This document shows, one piece after another, positions 11,404-24,000 of a stretch of 64,000 nt of DNA; within the stretch, counting starts at the first letter, position 1, and every line of letters starts with the position of its first letter. A program made the translations under genes and the position numbers. Source of the DNA: Toxoplasma gondii ME49 (lineage: Eukaryota > Apicomplexa > Conoidasida > Eucoccidiorida > Sarcocystidae); the NCBI RefSeq assembly GCF_000006565.2, contig NC_031478.1:4116212-4180211 (forward strand), written 5' to 3'. Under the pieces are notes generated by a model. The model saw only the letters and a list, made by a program, of their open reading frames with translations. It searched no databases and was not told where the DNA came from.

Positions 11404-14400
11404 ATGGACCCACCAGAAAAGTGTCAGTCGAGACCATCGTTACATAATTGTAGGAACATACCAGTCCATGACGTAACTATTCCAGCAGGAATGAACGCAA
11501 AAAATATTCCCGCCCGTCTACACATGACGGAGGATACTGTTCATAAATCTTCACAACAGCCAGCCTGCTACAATGACACCGGAACACAGGTTTCGGAAGG
11601 CAAACACGAAGAGCCGCAGAACGAAGCCTCGATATTTCCAAGAGAAATGGAACTGTCCACAAAAACAGCAGGTCTGTCTATGACATGATTCCATGGGTAC
11701 ATGGCAGGATGGCAGTGATAGATGACAGCAACGACGCGATTAGATGAGCGATAGGAAAAAAAGTAAAGTGGTTGGGCGTGCTACATGGGCACTTGCTCGG
11801 TTCATTTTGTTATCGCACACACCAAGCGGGCATGGCAAACTGTTTCGATGAAAGAGAAAGCGAGTACGGAGTTGTCAACGACGAAATGTACTGGGGTTGG
11901 CAAACAGACAGAGGTCAGGTGCAGTGCCCCCTCTAACTTTTCACGCGGCCTAAAGCGAGGTGGGAAAACTGAGGGACTTCGAAATTTTCCATGGGTCAGC
12001 GGTTGTCCGTGCCATTTTCTCTAAGGCTATGTTTGCGTCTACAGATTGCCGGAGTAGTCTTCAGGATGAGCAGAATGCATGTATCAAACTACTGGTAGAA
12101 GGCTGTGTTCAATCATTTGTCGATTTGTTCGAGCTGACAAATATCTCCTCCTCTGAAGCATTGGATTGTAGTGGCGACGGCTCGGCAGGCGCAAAAGTTG
12201 TGACACTTGACACTCGCGCTGCGAGCGCTGCTGGCACTATTTCCCTTCCAGGTATGTGTGAGAACGCTGCGACAGCGACATATTCGTGTAGCTTGAAATG
12301 TTGTCACAGCTATGAAGAGAGGGTGCTTGATGATGTCAATGGTTTAAAAGTTTCGGATTTGACAATCGAAAGGGGAGGCCGTATGTTCAGCGTGATTTCA
12401 GTGCGTAAGGTGTGGACTGAATATCGGAGTTTTCTGAGTTGTGAGACTACACAAGTGAACTAGTCAAGTGCTTTTGTTGAACCTCATAAAGTCAGTAGTG
12501 TCGTCAGCTTCCAGAGGGTGATGCTACCCTAGGAGGAGTTTTCCGAAACATTTAAGTCGACGTAATGTGCTCGTATGTGAAGGAACCATGTGACCACGAT
12601 GCAACAGCAGGAGAGCTCAGTGGCGTGAGAGGTTCACATCTCTAAGTCAACGAATTGTTGTTGCACTACGCTGGCGGTCGACTTAAGTTTAAACAGCCGG
12701 TATAATCCTTCAATCATAGAACAGCCTAGGCTGGACCTCTAAAGGTCCCCAACTCGAGTATTCAGTGGAGTTAAGCATAACTATATTCATTTGTAGTCGT
12801 GGGCCACATGTATGGGACGACATCAGCAACCTTCAGTTCCCCTTTCCGAATTCAGGGTGGTGTCGTCCATGTCACGCAGGCATCGACGACCCCACGCCAT
12901 GGACAGAATCAGAACTACAATGCATGATACAGACAATGACTGAGGCCGAAAACTTGTTGTGGGACGGCGAGCGGCATCGGGCATTGAAGATGTACCACGA
13001 GCTCTCTAGGTTCCTCCATTCCAAAGGAAATGTGACGATGACCCAGGTCTATCAGTGGCGATGTATCGACATAGCTCGTGAAATGGAGGCCAACCTTGAG
13101 GTAGCGGCTGTTCTTGGAGAAATGGGTACGAACCGCAAATATCATCTCCCACGATTTGCATGGCAACACGCACACCGCATTTTCTGTTCTAGGCCACTCG
13201 TCAACCAGGCAACGATGTCTTTTAACTTTTCTAAATCAACACGCAAGCACAAGTAATTTGTAGAACTCTTGTCATATAGAGGGCGTCTGTTCAGCGGCGA
13301 GCATGCATGCGGAGTTTCGTCTCTGGTATAACTGGTAAGATGATGCTAGGCACAGACTCGAATTTTATGTCATATGTCGAGGAAGTGAAGGTGTCGACAC
13401 ATTGTCTCATCAAGAGAAGAAACAACAGAAATGGAGGAGCGTTGTGCCCGACGGAAGTACGTCAAGTTACATGAGTTCTCCACGTCTTTTTTCTTCTGTG
13501 AATTACCGGGTATGCAATGGTAGCTGCACACCGCTCAAGACGCAACTAATTTAGCATATGATGCTTCCATCGTGTGACAAAGTTGAAGCATGGCATTTGC
13601 CTCCATCCCCGTGCACATGGAACGTTCTCCAACCGTGCACGTCATATCCACACATGGCCACTTCTTGGAGAACCAAGAAACATTCGATAGTCGTTGCATA
13701 GCCCGTCTGAAATTTTTCCATGGTTTCTCCAACAGGCGATGTGTACGGCAGCCAGAATCAATGGACGAAGGCATGCGGTGCATACGAGAGCTCTCTTAAA
13801 ATCTGCGAGGAACTTGGTTGTGAAATGAATTCGAATCAACAGATGACCGCAGACTCTCTCGCTACAGTGTATGACAAGCTGGCTGGCGATAAAATGGAAG
13901 TACATAATTTCACGGGGCCGAATTCCATTGTTTGTATCGCGACGCATAGCAACACTGCTGCTGATGCTTCTCCACACGACTGAAAAACGTGATCCTGCCA
14001 TCATCGCGACAACGGAACACTCCACGTCTGCAACGAGGTGACTGTGACTCATATCGCATATGATTTGTAAAGCTTTGTACGCGGACGATGAATTGTCGTA
14101 AGCCTTCTTCAGTCTTGCCACAGATGAATATCTGAACCGCTTACAGGATTGTCAGTTTGAGGAAGCCCGGCGACTGTATGGGGAGGCCCTACGCTATGCA
14201 AAAGCCTGTTCTAACAAGAGTGCTGAGTGGCGGGCCCTCCATTCTCTAGGTCAAGTTCACTGCAAGCTCGGTGAGCTGATCGGTAAAAGACAAGTGGTCA
14301 GACGAGTACCTCACATTGTCGTTATCAAGAGCCAAAGTAGATGGAACAATTGTTCTCGCAAACAATGTTTCCGTTACTCTGGTTTGGCCGTCCGCCAGCA

Positions 14401-16741
14401 GGGCACCAGTAACCGCGTGATAGCGCAGAGTCGACGTGCCCTTCGGGGGTGCATTTCAGAGGAGTCAACCTAGGCCAGTACACATTCGGAAGCGCCATCC
14501 GGTTGCCGAACACCACTGCGGATTGTGACGGAGGCTGTACTGTGACCTCATTAAACCGACGAGATCCATTTTGTGTTCAAGCCATTTCAGCTGATACTGT
14601 GTCATGGTTCCAGGCGACTACGAAGAAGCAATACGGATTCACAGAAAGTGTCTCGACCTCAGCAGGTGAGTATTACTCAGCATCACCGATGCCGCGTTTG
14701 TGCGTAAGCGGGACAGTTCTCAAGCTGCCAACAGAAAACCCCCCATGCTCTCAGTTCCAACCTTGGCTTTTTCATGGCTCAACTGCCTTCGGACATTTGT
14801 GGAAGCATTGAAAGAGTACCATCGCGTATCTACCGGTGCGCATCAGATTTGATCAGTCGATGGTGCGGCATAATATCCATGCAAGTCAATCACAGCCTGG
14901 GGCTGCGTTTTAGGTTTGAATAGATCAACCTCAGCAAATTTCTGTGCAACAAATGGCAAATGAAGAGCGTTAGTGAGAAAACCGATGTTAGTTCAGTTTC
15001 GCTTTCGTACAAGTATGCCACAGCAGCATCGTTTCGTGCGTAATGGGCAGAGGCACGCAAGACGACGAGTGCGGCAACATTACCCGTTCTGCTCTTGCAA
15101 AGGCGCTGGAGGCTTCAGGGGAAACACAGGTGATCCACGCAGGTTCCTCTTTGTCGTTTTGCACGAACAATAAGAAACGGCAGCACAATGCAAAGTCACT
15201 CTGCAACAGGCTTTTCAGTCGTGTTTACAATATTGAGTGGAGCACAGCAGCATGTCTCTTATACTGTGCGTCAAACCATCCGTGAAGAACCATCGTGCGC
15301 ATCACCCGGCGCCCCTACCATAGTGTACTAGACGTTCCCCAAGAGATACAGTGTGCCAGCTGTCGTAGACAGCAACAGATTTGAACGAGACACATTTGAT
15401 GCAATCATTTCTGCTTATAAGAAGTTAATCCTCAACGACCCGCGCTTGCTTGTGTCGAGGCTTGCAGGAAGCAGTAAAGTTGCTGGAAGAGTTGTTGGAA
15501 ATATCAGCAAAAATGGTGAGCGAAACTTGAAGAGTAGCTCTCACCGATTGCCTGTAACTGTTTGGGAAGTATCATACTTGGAATCGGACTGAGGCGGCGT
15601 ACAGCCAGTGAAAGCCACTTCTTGATCCAAAAAGCTGAATAAGTGCCAAACAAAATGGCAAGGGCAAGTAGGTATCAAATGCTTGTGCTCCTTCCTTCTG
15701 GTGTGACACATATTTGTGGCCAGCAACACCAGATAACGCAAGCATCGGCCGGCCTTAGTCTTGGTGCCATTTACATCCAGCAAGGTGACGTTATTCGAGC
15801 CATGGATATGCTCGACAAGTATTTCGAGCTTGCTACGTAGGTCCAGTGATCTTTACTCCGTGGGGTCCCTCTCGTCGGTCACAGGGCACACAGAAGCATG
15901 CACAAGAAAGATGTTTTGTGCTGAACTTGCATAGAGTAGGGGGAAAAGAGTGTAAACGGATGCCGACACGAAAGCGCCTCAGGATCAATTCATTTCAAAC
16001 TCTGGGCGGGATGTCGGCACCGCTTTCAACGATAGTGAAATTCGCTCACCATCGGATCTCACCGCAGAAGAATGCGGTGGAAAAGCGCAGCGATAACCGT
16101 CACAAACTTCAACCTTCTTCTGAATCGTCAGTTTATGTTAATTACCGCCATCCTTGAAGAGTGCCACCACATAAGTTCCCCGCGGTACACAACCACATTT
16201 TTCAGATCTGTGTAACTTGCCGTCTTTAAAGATTTCTCGTTGCGTGCAACGGCCAACCAATTACGGCTGGACATTTATCTGCGATCTACTATCGTTGATC
16301 GTTCTCTAAGCGGTGTCACACCCCCGCCTGTGATGATTCATTTATTGGACACAGAAGACAGAACAATTCCATCGCTGGGACCGTAGTAATGATTGGAGTG
16401 CCCCTGCCATCATTTAGAGTCACGCCCACCCACTATGATTCAGAACATTCTACCAGTTGGCTGAAATGTTGGCTGCTGCTCTCGAAAACAGGGTTATTGG
16501 CGCCAGCGACCGTGTCGAAGGCGCGCGCATCATGCTAGGTACCTCCCGAGCAACTTGTAGGCTGGACCAGTACAAGGAGCTAGTCATCGGTAGCCTTCAG
16601 GGACTTCTGTTGTGGAAAAGTAACAGGGTACTTGAAACTTGTGAACCAGAAAGAGGTTTTCCCTCTGACAGGCATGCGCGTTCCGTTAGTTCATCCAGTA
16701 TCTCGATGGAAGCCCGGGCCAGTGAGGACAACTACGGATGA
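11404..16741 (+). CDS. TTC29: TTC29-like tetratricopeptide-repeat protein (axonemal)
   Basis: TTC29 is a TPR protein needed for sperm and ciliary axoneme function. Ten phase-consistent exons: 11404-11671, 12045-12251, 12766-13125, 13736-13899, 14147-14270, 14614-14665, 15024-15129, 15468-15515, 15724-15836, 16444-16741. They total 1740 bp, about 579 aa. Family marks: CIKLLVEGCVQSFVDLFEL near the N-terminus, TPR helices such as EEARRLYGEALRYAKAC, GDYEEAIRIHRKCLDLS and EAVKLLEELLEISAKM, then AMDMLDKYFELAT and the C-terminal ARIMLGTSRA...YKELVIGSLQGLLLWKSNR. Exons of 48 and 52 bp are unusually small. Least certain are the 5' edge of exon 3 (a TTTGTAG acceptor nearby is in another phase), the donor of exon 4 and the start of exon 7. 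Assignment is from remembered family features, not a search. Confidence 0.8.
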
Positions 16742-18096
16742 GAACAAGCGAACGAACGCCGCAGAGATGCTAGGCGGGTGCGACCCACAACATATGAGAG
16801 TGTAAATCCTGAAAACAGGCTTTTTAAAAAGTCGGTAAGGAGCGCATGTCGCGAGATAATCCATCCAAGGACCCAGCGATCGTATCGGGGCTGGCCTGTG
16901 AGTGGCTTGGGCGCCACTCACTGCGAACGACAGTTTTCTTGATTAACCGTCACCGATTACACATGGGCGATCGCATGCCAAGGAAGGACATGCAAATCAA
17001 CTATCAAAAAACGACCCTCGCGGCCGCGACATGCAATGGAGGGCCACTGGCATTGGAAAGAGTCATCGCATTGGCTGCACCTACATATGGCAATTGTACG
17101 GAAGCACGTGTGAGCTGCGTGGAACCAAAGCGAAAGCTACTGATGCATATGCGGACGAACGTTGCTCAGGTGTGTCACATTTAGGCTGGCGCCTTGGCAA
17201 TGCGGGAATGCCCGTAAGGTGCGGGGTACCGCCTTGCTTAGCGAACGTCAGGCCATGAGGAATAGAGAGTGAAGGATTCCGAGTTTCTGTACAGCTGAGC
17301 ACCTGTCCACAGATCGCTTCTGGACGTAAAGACAAGGTGCCTGCCTAGTCGTGCTCCAGCTGTTGGGTACGTTTGCCGTGCTTTGGCAACACTACATTTT
17401 CACTGGCCTCTGATCGAAAGAGAGGCATCTCTGTGTTTCGTAGGAACATCGCTCCCTTGCGAAACGAGACGAGAACTCAACCTGATTCGGACCTACAAGT
17501 GTAGCCGCCGAGAGAACGCAGTTCCACTCTGGTGTATCACCGACAAAATAGAAGAAAAGTCTCTCTGGCAACACCTGCCTGCACGAGGAAATAAGTCCGT
17601 GTTCGGATCGCACTTCGTAAATTGTGATAAGTTTAGGCTTGGCTGGTGTCCATCCAAGCGGTTGCATCGCGCGTTACCCTGCTATGCCAGGTCTGCAAGA
17701 CCCGCCACCTGCGTCGCCAGGTGTGTGCTCGTAAAGATATAACTCTATACCAGTTCCTTAGACACAATCGCCGCAAGATCTCACAGAACATATCAGATAG
17801 TTGAGCTAGGAACTCAGCTGCCGCTCCTGGAGATACGCGGCATCACTGAAGGCAGACTCCGGCGGCTGATCCGAACGCAAACCGGATCTGTTCCGACACG
17901 AGCTAGGAGCGGCCACAGCACCACTGGAGCAATAGGTAACACAGAAAACGGAAGGAACAGAACACTGACGTCCTTTTGTTAACATCGTAATGTAGAGATT
18001 CCTATCCTAGAGCAGGCCGCCTTTGCACGGCATCACACTTCGCCGCCAATGTGAGCATATTTCCTGTTGAGTCTGTATGTGTGCAGTACGCAAGAT
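16742..18096. other. Convergent 3' intergenic region
   Basis: This lies tail-to-tail between the TTC29-like gene (plus) and the RAP gene (minus), so it should contain both 3' UTRs. The short open frames here lack domain content and consistent splice sites. Nothing else is supported. Confidence 0.5.
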
Positions 18097-21000
18097 CTAT
18101 GGCTTTGCAAAAGTCGGCAAGTCTTTACACTCTGTCGATTCTGCATTGATGAAAGGCTCTGGTAGAAGTGCGGTGCTATTACGTCGAATTTTCTCCGCTT
18201 GTCCCTGGTATACTTGCGTCATTCGCGTTCCCGACAGCTTCCTGTGACGTCCCCTACATCCTCCGCAATCGGCTCCTTGTGGTGAAGCATCGTCTCGGCC
18301 ACCTGCACAGCCGCCCCCAAAGTTTGCCATCGTTCCGTCACCTACTACTGACTCGATGCCTCCGAGATTGTCTGGTTGTAGCGCTCGCGCGACGCCGGTT
18401 ATACTCTTTGCAGATGGGTTTCGTTTTCTTCCTTTAGAGCGTCCCCTTGGTTCCTGATTTTGTTTGCACTGCACGCTCGTCCCTGAACGTCTTCCCTCGT
18501 TGGTTGGCTTCTGGCTTGCGTTGCTCTCATTGGCAACATGTCTCTTCTGAGGTGGTGGCGGGCGGCCCTCCTTGCCATGCCACTCTTGAGGCACAGCGTC
18601 GGTGCTGGTGTGTTCTGCATGCTGGGACTCACAGCATGTGTCCTCACCCTGCTTATCCGACGATAATTTGCTTCCACCACCACTGCCAACGGCGGCGTGT
18701 TCGTGGTGGCCGGCACCAGTAGTCCGGTACGTATCGCCGTTCTTACAGTCGTGAGTTTTGTTCGGATCTCTTGCACTCGTAATGGCCTGCTGCAGCTGTT
18801 TCGAACCTGGTGCCAAAAACAGCCCTGCTGGCTGGCCTGAGACTGTGTCATGTCCCTCACGTGCCACAGTCTCTTCGGGGAAAACTGGCTGATTATTGCT
18901 GTCCTTGGACGAAAGACTCAGATATCCGCATAACGACTGCTTGGACCCAGTGCCTAGGTTGACAGAATTGATACCTCCGTCGCTACCCTGTTCGTCCGTG
19001 TCGTTGCTGCGACGCTGATTTTGTCTCTGCATGTGACGCCGCAAACGAGCATGTGAAGATGTTGGGATGATCTGTAGCGACTCGGCGAAGCGAGGCAAGT
19101 AGGCAGCCAGCTTTCTCCTCAGCAAAAGAATCTGACGCTGAGGCCGGCATCCTGATGCTTCCGGTGCCTGCGCCGCCTGCCACTCAAAGAACGGTACTGA
19201 CAGGACGTGCCACCCAAATAATCGCAGAATCTGGTGCTTGATTTGTGTCAAGGCCGTAGGCAGATACTGAGTCGTACCGCCGCAACGCGTTGCTTCAACA
19301 CGTGGCCCAAACGCTTTCTGTTTCATCCGTTTCCTTTCCGTTTCTGTGAAACGGGCCTCTCCACCAGGATCATATTCAAGGACCGCAGTCGAAAACGGCG
19401 TTTTGTGTGCGTTGTGATGGTGATCGATCTTTTGAAACCAGCGACATGAATTTCTCAATGATTCATCAAGTGCTGCTGCTGAACCTGCCGAATCCCGAGG
19501 TAATGCAGGCCCTCTCAGGAACTCGACAAAATGAGTGGGGCCGTCTACCTCCACCGCCACGTGTCGCCCGTCGGCGGCTTCCTGGAAAAAAATTTCATAG
19601 CACAATAAGTACAAGAACAGCCTAAAACCGTGCCTACAGGCACGCACAGACAACCGCAAATCTCCATCATATCTACTTCTGTGTAGCCAGACGGAATCAC
19701 AAGCAGTTGGCTTCGGTATGCCACTCAGTCCCCGCACAACAAAATTTTAGGGCCAATTGCAAAGTTGCGTGTCGCGTTCAGGGATAGTATTCATCCCTCG
19801 GCAAACATTGTGGGGCCGCCTGATTGTTGCAGTCGCCTTGATACCCGGTGCGTTACGAAAATGTCAAAAACGGCGTTTCCGGAAAAACCATGGTCGTTCA
19901 TGCACAGGGTAAAACAAAGTTTATCAGCAACTGTGGAGCTGTTTGCTGTGAGCTGCCTGACAGCTCCAAATGAGCAAATCCAGAATCGCAGCGGATCACC
20001 GAGACTCGAAACCGGCTTGAATTCGGCGTCGCGTCTTCAGTTAAAGCCAATTCAGATTGACGTAGTCATGTCTGGCAGGATTCGTCGAGCCTGAGTCGAA
20101 CACTCCCTCAACCAAACATATCACCGCTCTACTTCCAGATTATAAGAAAAGGAAGAGGACAAATAGAAATCTCACCGTCGCCAGAGTGATATCCAGAGAC
20201 ATTCCTTCGTTCGTCCAAGCCTCGTTCTCGTGAGCAATGCCCAAGTCGTCTGCCAGAGTCGCGCTTATAGCCTGATGTCGTAACACACCACAGCGTCAGC
20301 CGAGCGCTCATCCGTTTCCATGACGCATGCAATAAACATGAACAGCACGTGGCAGAACCACAGAAAACCCAGAAAATGTAACAAAATGCGAAAACGCGTC
20401 TAGATATATTCTTCACCGGTATCGAGAAGATGTCCGACAGTGTAAATGGTGAACCAAAGTGATGTGCTAAGTAAAACATCGATCCTATTTCTTCCCTGAA
20501 AAGACTGATGAGTCGCCTCTGGTCACAATTTTTTCTCGTCGGAGGTCGTATCGTGAACACACGTTAACTTCCTGAGTGTCTCAAATTAGCTGTGTAAAAG
20601 CTACACAGGCATCAGGTTCGGAAGCGCACTCCACGCAAGATGTTTCGATGGTAGTAGATTGCGATACTACACAAAGCTTGCAGAGCGTAACGTCCGCTTA
20701 ATTGTTCAGCCGGAAGACAGCACCGTAAGACGTACTCATTCAGATGACGATTGCTTCAAATGGAGTGTTACAAAAGAGTCTCCAAAAAGCGTGTCAACGC
20801 CAATCGCGGTGTAGCTGCCTAGCACATTCATGGACCGGATGTTACTCACCATGTGAAATCCTGATGACCCTTTACTGATATAGTGGCGCGCAGCTGCGCG
20901 TAGTAGCTCTGGCCACTCACGGCCTTCGTCTAATAAGAGGCGGAAAACCTCGGCCTTGTTTCTGACCGATCGTGATAATGACGAATTTTGATGCAGTGAA

Positions 21001-24000
21001 CCCTCTTGTGAACCAGCACGTCCATACTCGCCGAACTTTGCGAAAGGAATCTCCTTCCATTGGTGCGCGGCAGCAGGTGGAGTTGTTAATAGAGATATAT
21101 CCTGGTTGTGCCTCTGGAGTATGCCGTTTTCCTTAGGAGGCATCGTGGTAAAGCTCATCTCAGGGCCTGATGCACGAAAACTGCCAGGGAATGACGCCGG
21201 CCGCTGGAACCGTGTTGCGCTCATTAGATGTAGCAAGCGGACCTGCACCATGATTCACCCATTCATCAAAATTTAACATGCCAAATTACAGAGTCGCTCT
21301 GATCCCCTAGTTGGATCCGACGCATCCCCACGTCTAGGTGGGCAGACGAATCTACAAAAACGCTGGTATGCACCATCATGAAAGCGCCTATATTGTTCGA
21401 GCATAGCAGAACCACGCGTGATTTTGTGTATGATCCTGGCGCTCAGGAGCACGAACAAACGATTCAAGGTGAAGCTCTGGTTCTGCCGCGCAAAATATAT
21501 CAGGAATCGTCATTGAATGACCATGATTTGCTTGCGTCAGGTTGTCTCACCTTGTTCAGAGTATCAATGAGGCCGATCGGTGCGTACCCCTTCCTTTCCA
21601 GTTCCATCAGAAGATGCAAAAACGCTCCGCGTCCTTGTTCTCTTTTTTCCTGCAGTCTCTTGAGTAACAGGGCGCCCTCTCTCACACAACGAGCCGCTAC
21701 TGTCGCGTACACCGCCTCTGCCCGTGCATCGTCCGGATGGCAAGCTAGACGCGTGCTGGTTGGTTCCCCAAAGTCGTGGCTGCGGGTGAAGTTCGCCGGT
21801 ATTAAGGATTCTGGCGATTTTGAGTCTGTGCTCCGCGCAGCCGAGAAATCACTCTTCGGAGAGTGCTGGTCGTCTAATCTGTTTTCAAAGACGCTCAGAT
21901 CGTTTTCTTCAAATGAATCAATACGATCTTGTCGCTTCAAGCCAACGTCCGTTTTCTCTTCCCCATCCACTGTCAACGTCCCATGCGGCATACCATCCTG
22001 GACACTGTTCGCTGGCTGATTCTCAAGTGCAAGTTCTTTGCTAAGCCCCACCCTCCCAGACGACGACGGTGCCTTGTCGTAGCCAAACGCGTGCCTGCCC
22101 GAGACGGCCGGAAACGTTTTCTCGTTGGCTGTGTACTGTACCGGATCTCGGGCCGTAAGAGCGAACCGCAGAACGCGGATAAGGTGTTGCAGAGGAAGAG
22201 CTTCCATCGTATGTTTATCATCTAAGAAAAGCAAAAGCTCACGCCTGAGCATCACAAGTGCCTCCTGTGGCTGATGGATTGCTGCATCTGCGAGAAGAAG
22301 CAAAGCCGGCCAATGTCTTTCCTTCTGTGAATGGCAGCTGTCATCTTTCCGTAGCGTTCTATTAGGCGATTGGGGGAGGGAAGTGCTTGACTCGCCAGGC
22401 GACAGCCCATTCGTCTGTTTGAAAGAGGCTGTGAAAATGCTCTCAGGTACCTGCTGCGGTGAGACAAAAGCACTTGATGGCACATCTTCCACAGCTGCCC
22501 CACTTCGCAAGGCATCGTTTGGCTGGTGTGATGACGCAGTGTTACAGCTAACGCACCGTAGACGCCTGTGGGCTCGTACAGCCCTAGAAACTGCCTCTAC
22601 CAAAGGTGGGTAGAAAACACGAGCCTGTCTACTTAAGTGAAAAACATACGCGAGAGAATCAAGAGAACAGTAACGTCTGCGTCTCTCCACTTCATTCAGG
22701 AAATGGGGCGGTGGGCAGGCTTGCTCCATTGAGGACTGACGGACACCGTCAGTAGTTGTCCTTGCTGCTACGTCGGCTTCTATGTCCGAAGCGCAGTCGT
22801 TTATCAAGTGGGCTATCCCATCCAGAAGGTCCTGAAAAGGCATTGCCCACCAGGAAGCACATGAGCGAAACAACTCGGAATGGTTCGCACGCTGATTAGC
22901 TCGAATTCACTGTTGCCGTGACCTTGGAAACAGTGTCAACTGGTAACGCGACTCTTGCCGAATGGTACGTTCAGCCACTTATCTAGTCGGCAGATCTCTG
23001 CTTGTGCGTTGGCTGAATCTACGAACAGAAATAGTTACATATTCGTGAAAACATGCCCACAAGACCGCTCTTTAAAAAAACACGTCAGTTCGGGACGACG
23101 ATATACCGCACACATTCAGTGAGCAACTCCTCAACAGTGAGGCCCTAGAATGCCGACGCTGTTTCTTCGTTGAGGAGGTTCTCCCAGACTAAGACCCGAA
23201 CTCACAACATGCTATACAAGAAAAACGCTGAGCGTTTCACTCTGAGGAACTCTTATCGTGTCGCTGTGCAGAGTTGGTGCAACAACACGTGCCTGCCGCT
23301 TGTCGCCCGAAGACACTAAATCAGCTGCCCAATTAGTGCTAGTTCGTATGTCATCATCGGATCTTACAGGGAGAGCGGAATGTCTGGTAAGAACACCAGC
23401 ACGAAATCCATCTGGGCTGCCGGGATGGACGAGGGGGTGTCGTATCCTAGCCACAATGTCGAGACATAGGATCAACTGAATGTAGAGCTCTCCCGGCTTC
23501 GAACGCGTGCCTATGGCTTTCGACGAACTGTTTCCGGAAGAAGGTCGTTCTTGCTCGATGCTGGCTTGTATCCTGTATCTTTGAGGGAAAAACAGGAATG
23601 GGTGAAAAGCATTATGGACAATCATGTGTGTTTTGGAGCCTGAACGATGCACACCCTCTCAAAGCCTACTATCATGCAGAAGACAAATAGGAAGCACTGC
23701 AAGCCATCACTCGAGTGTGGCGTCTTGACACTCACAAGACGATCTGTACTTTCAGGAGGCGGTGGGAATCGGTGTGCTTAGAGCAACAACTGAGATAAAA
23801 CTGGGCTGTTGAACACAATGCTCACTCATCATCATCCCTTTACAATGCAACACAATTTTGAGCTGTACATACAGTCGTTGTCACGGAACCTCCGACACAC
23901 AGAAAAGAGTCATGGGTTTGCTCCATCTACTTACGCCGCGAGATCGGCCAGCACGGCGTCCAGCAGTGATTGAAGCGCAGCATTCAGGTCATGAGTGATT

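Noticed and set aside
16846..17742. Several plus-strand frames of 75-119 codons after the TTC29-like stop
   Set aside because: TTC29 similarity ends at about 16640 and a stop follows at 16741. These frames show no domain and sit in a convergent 3' region.
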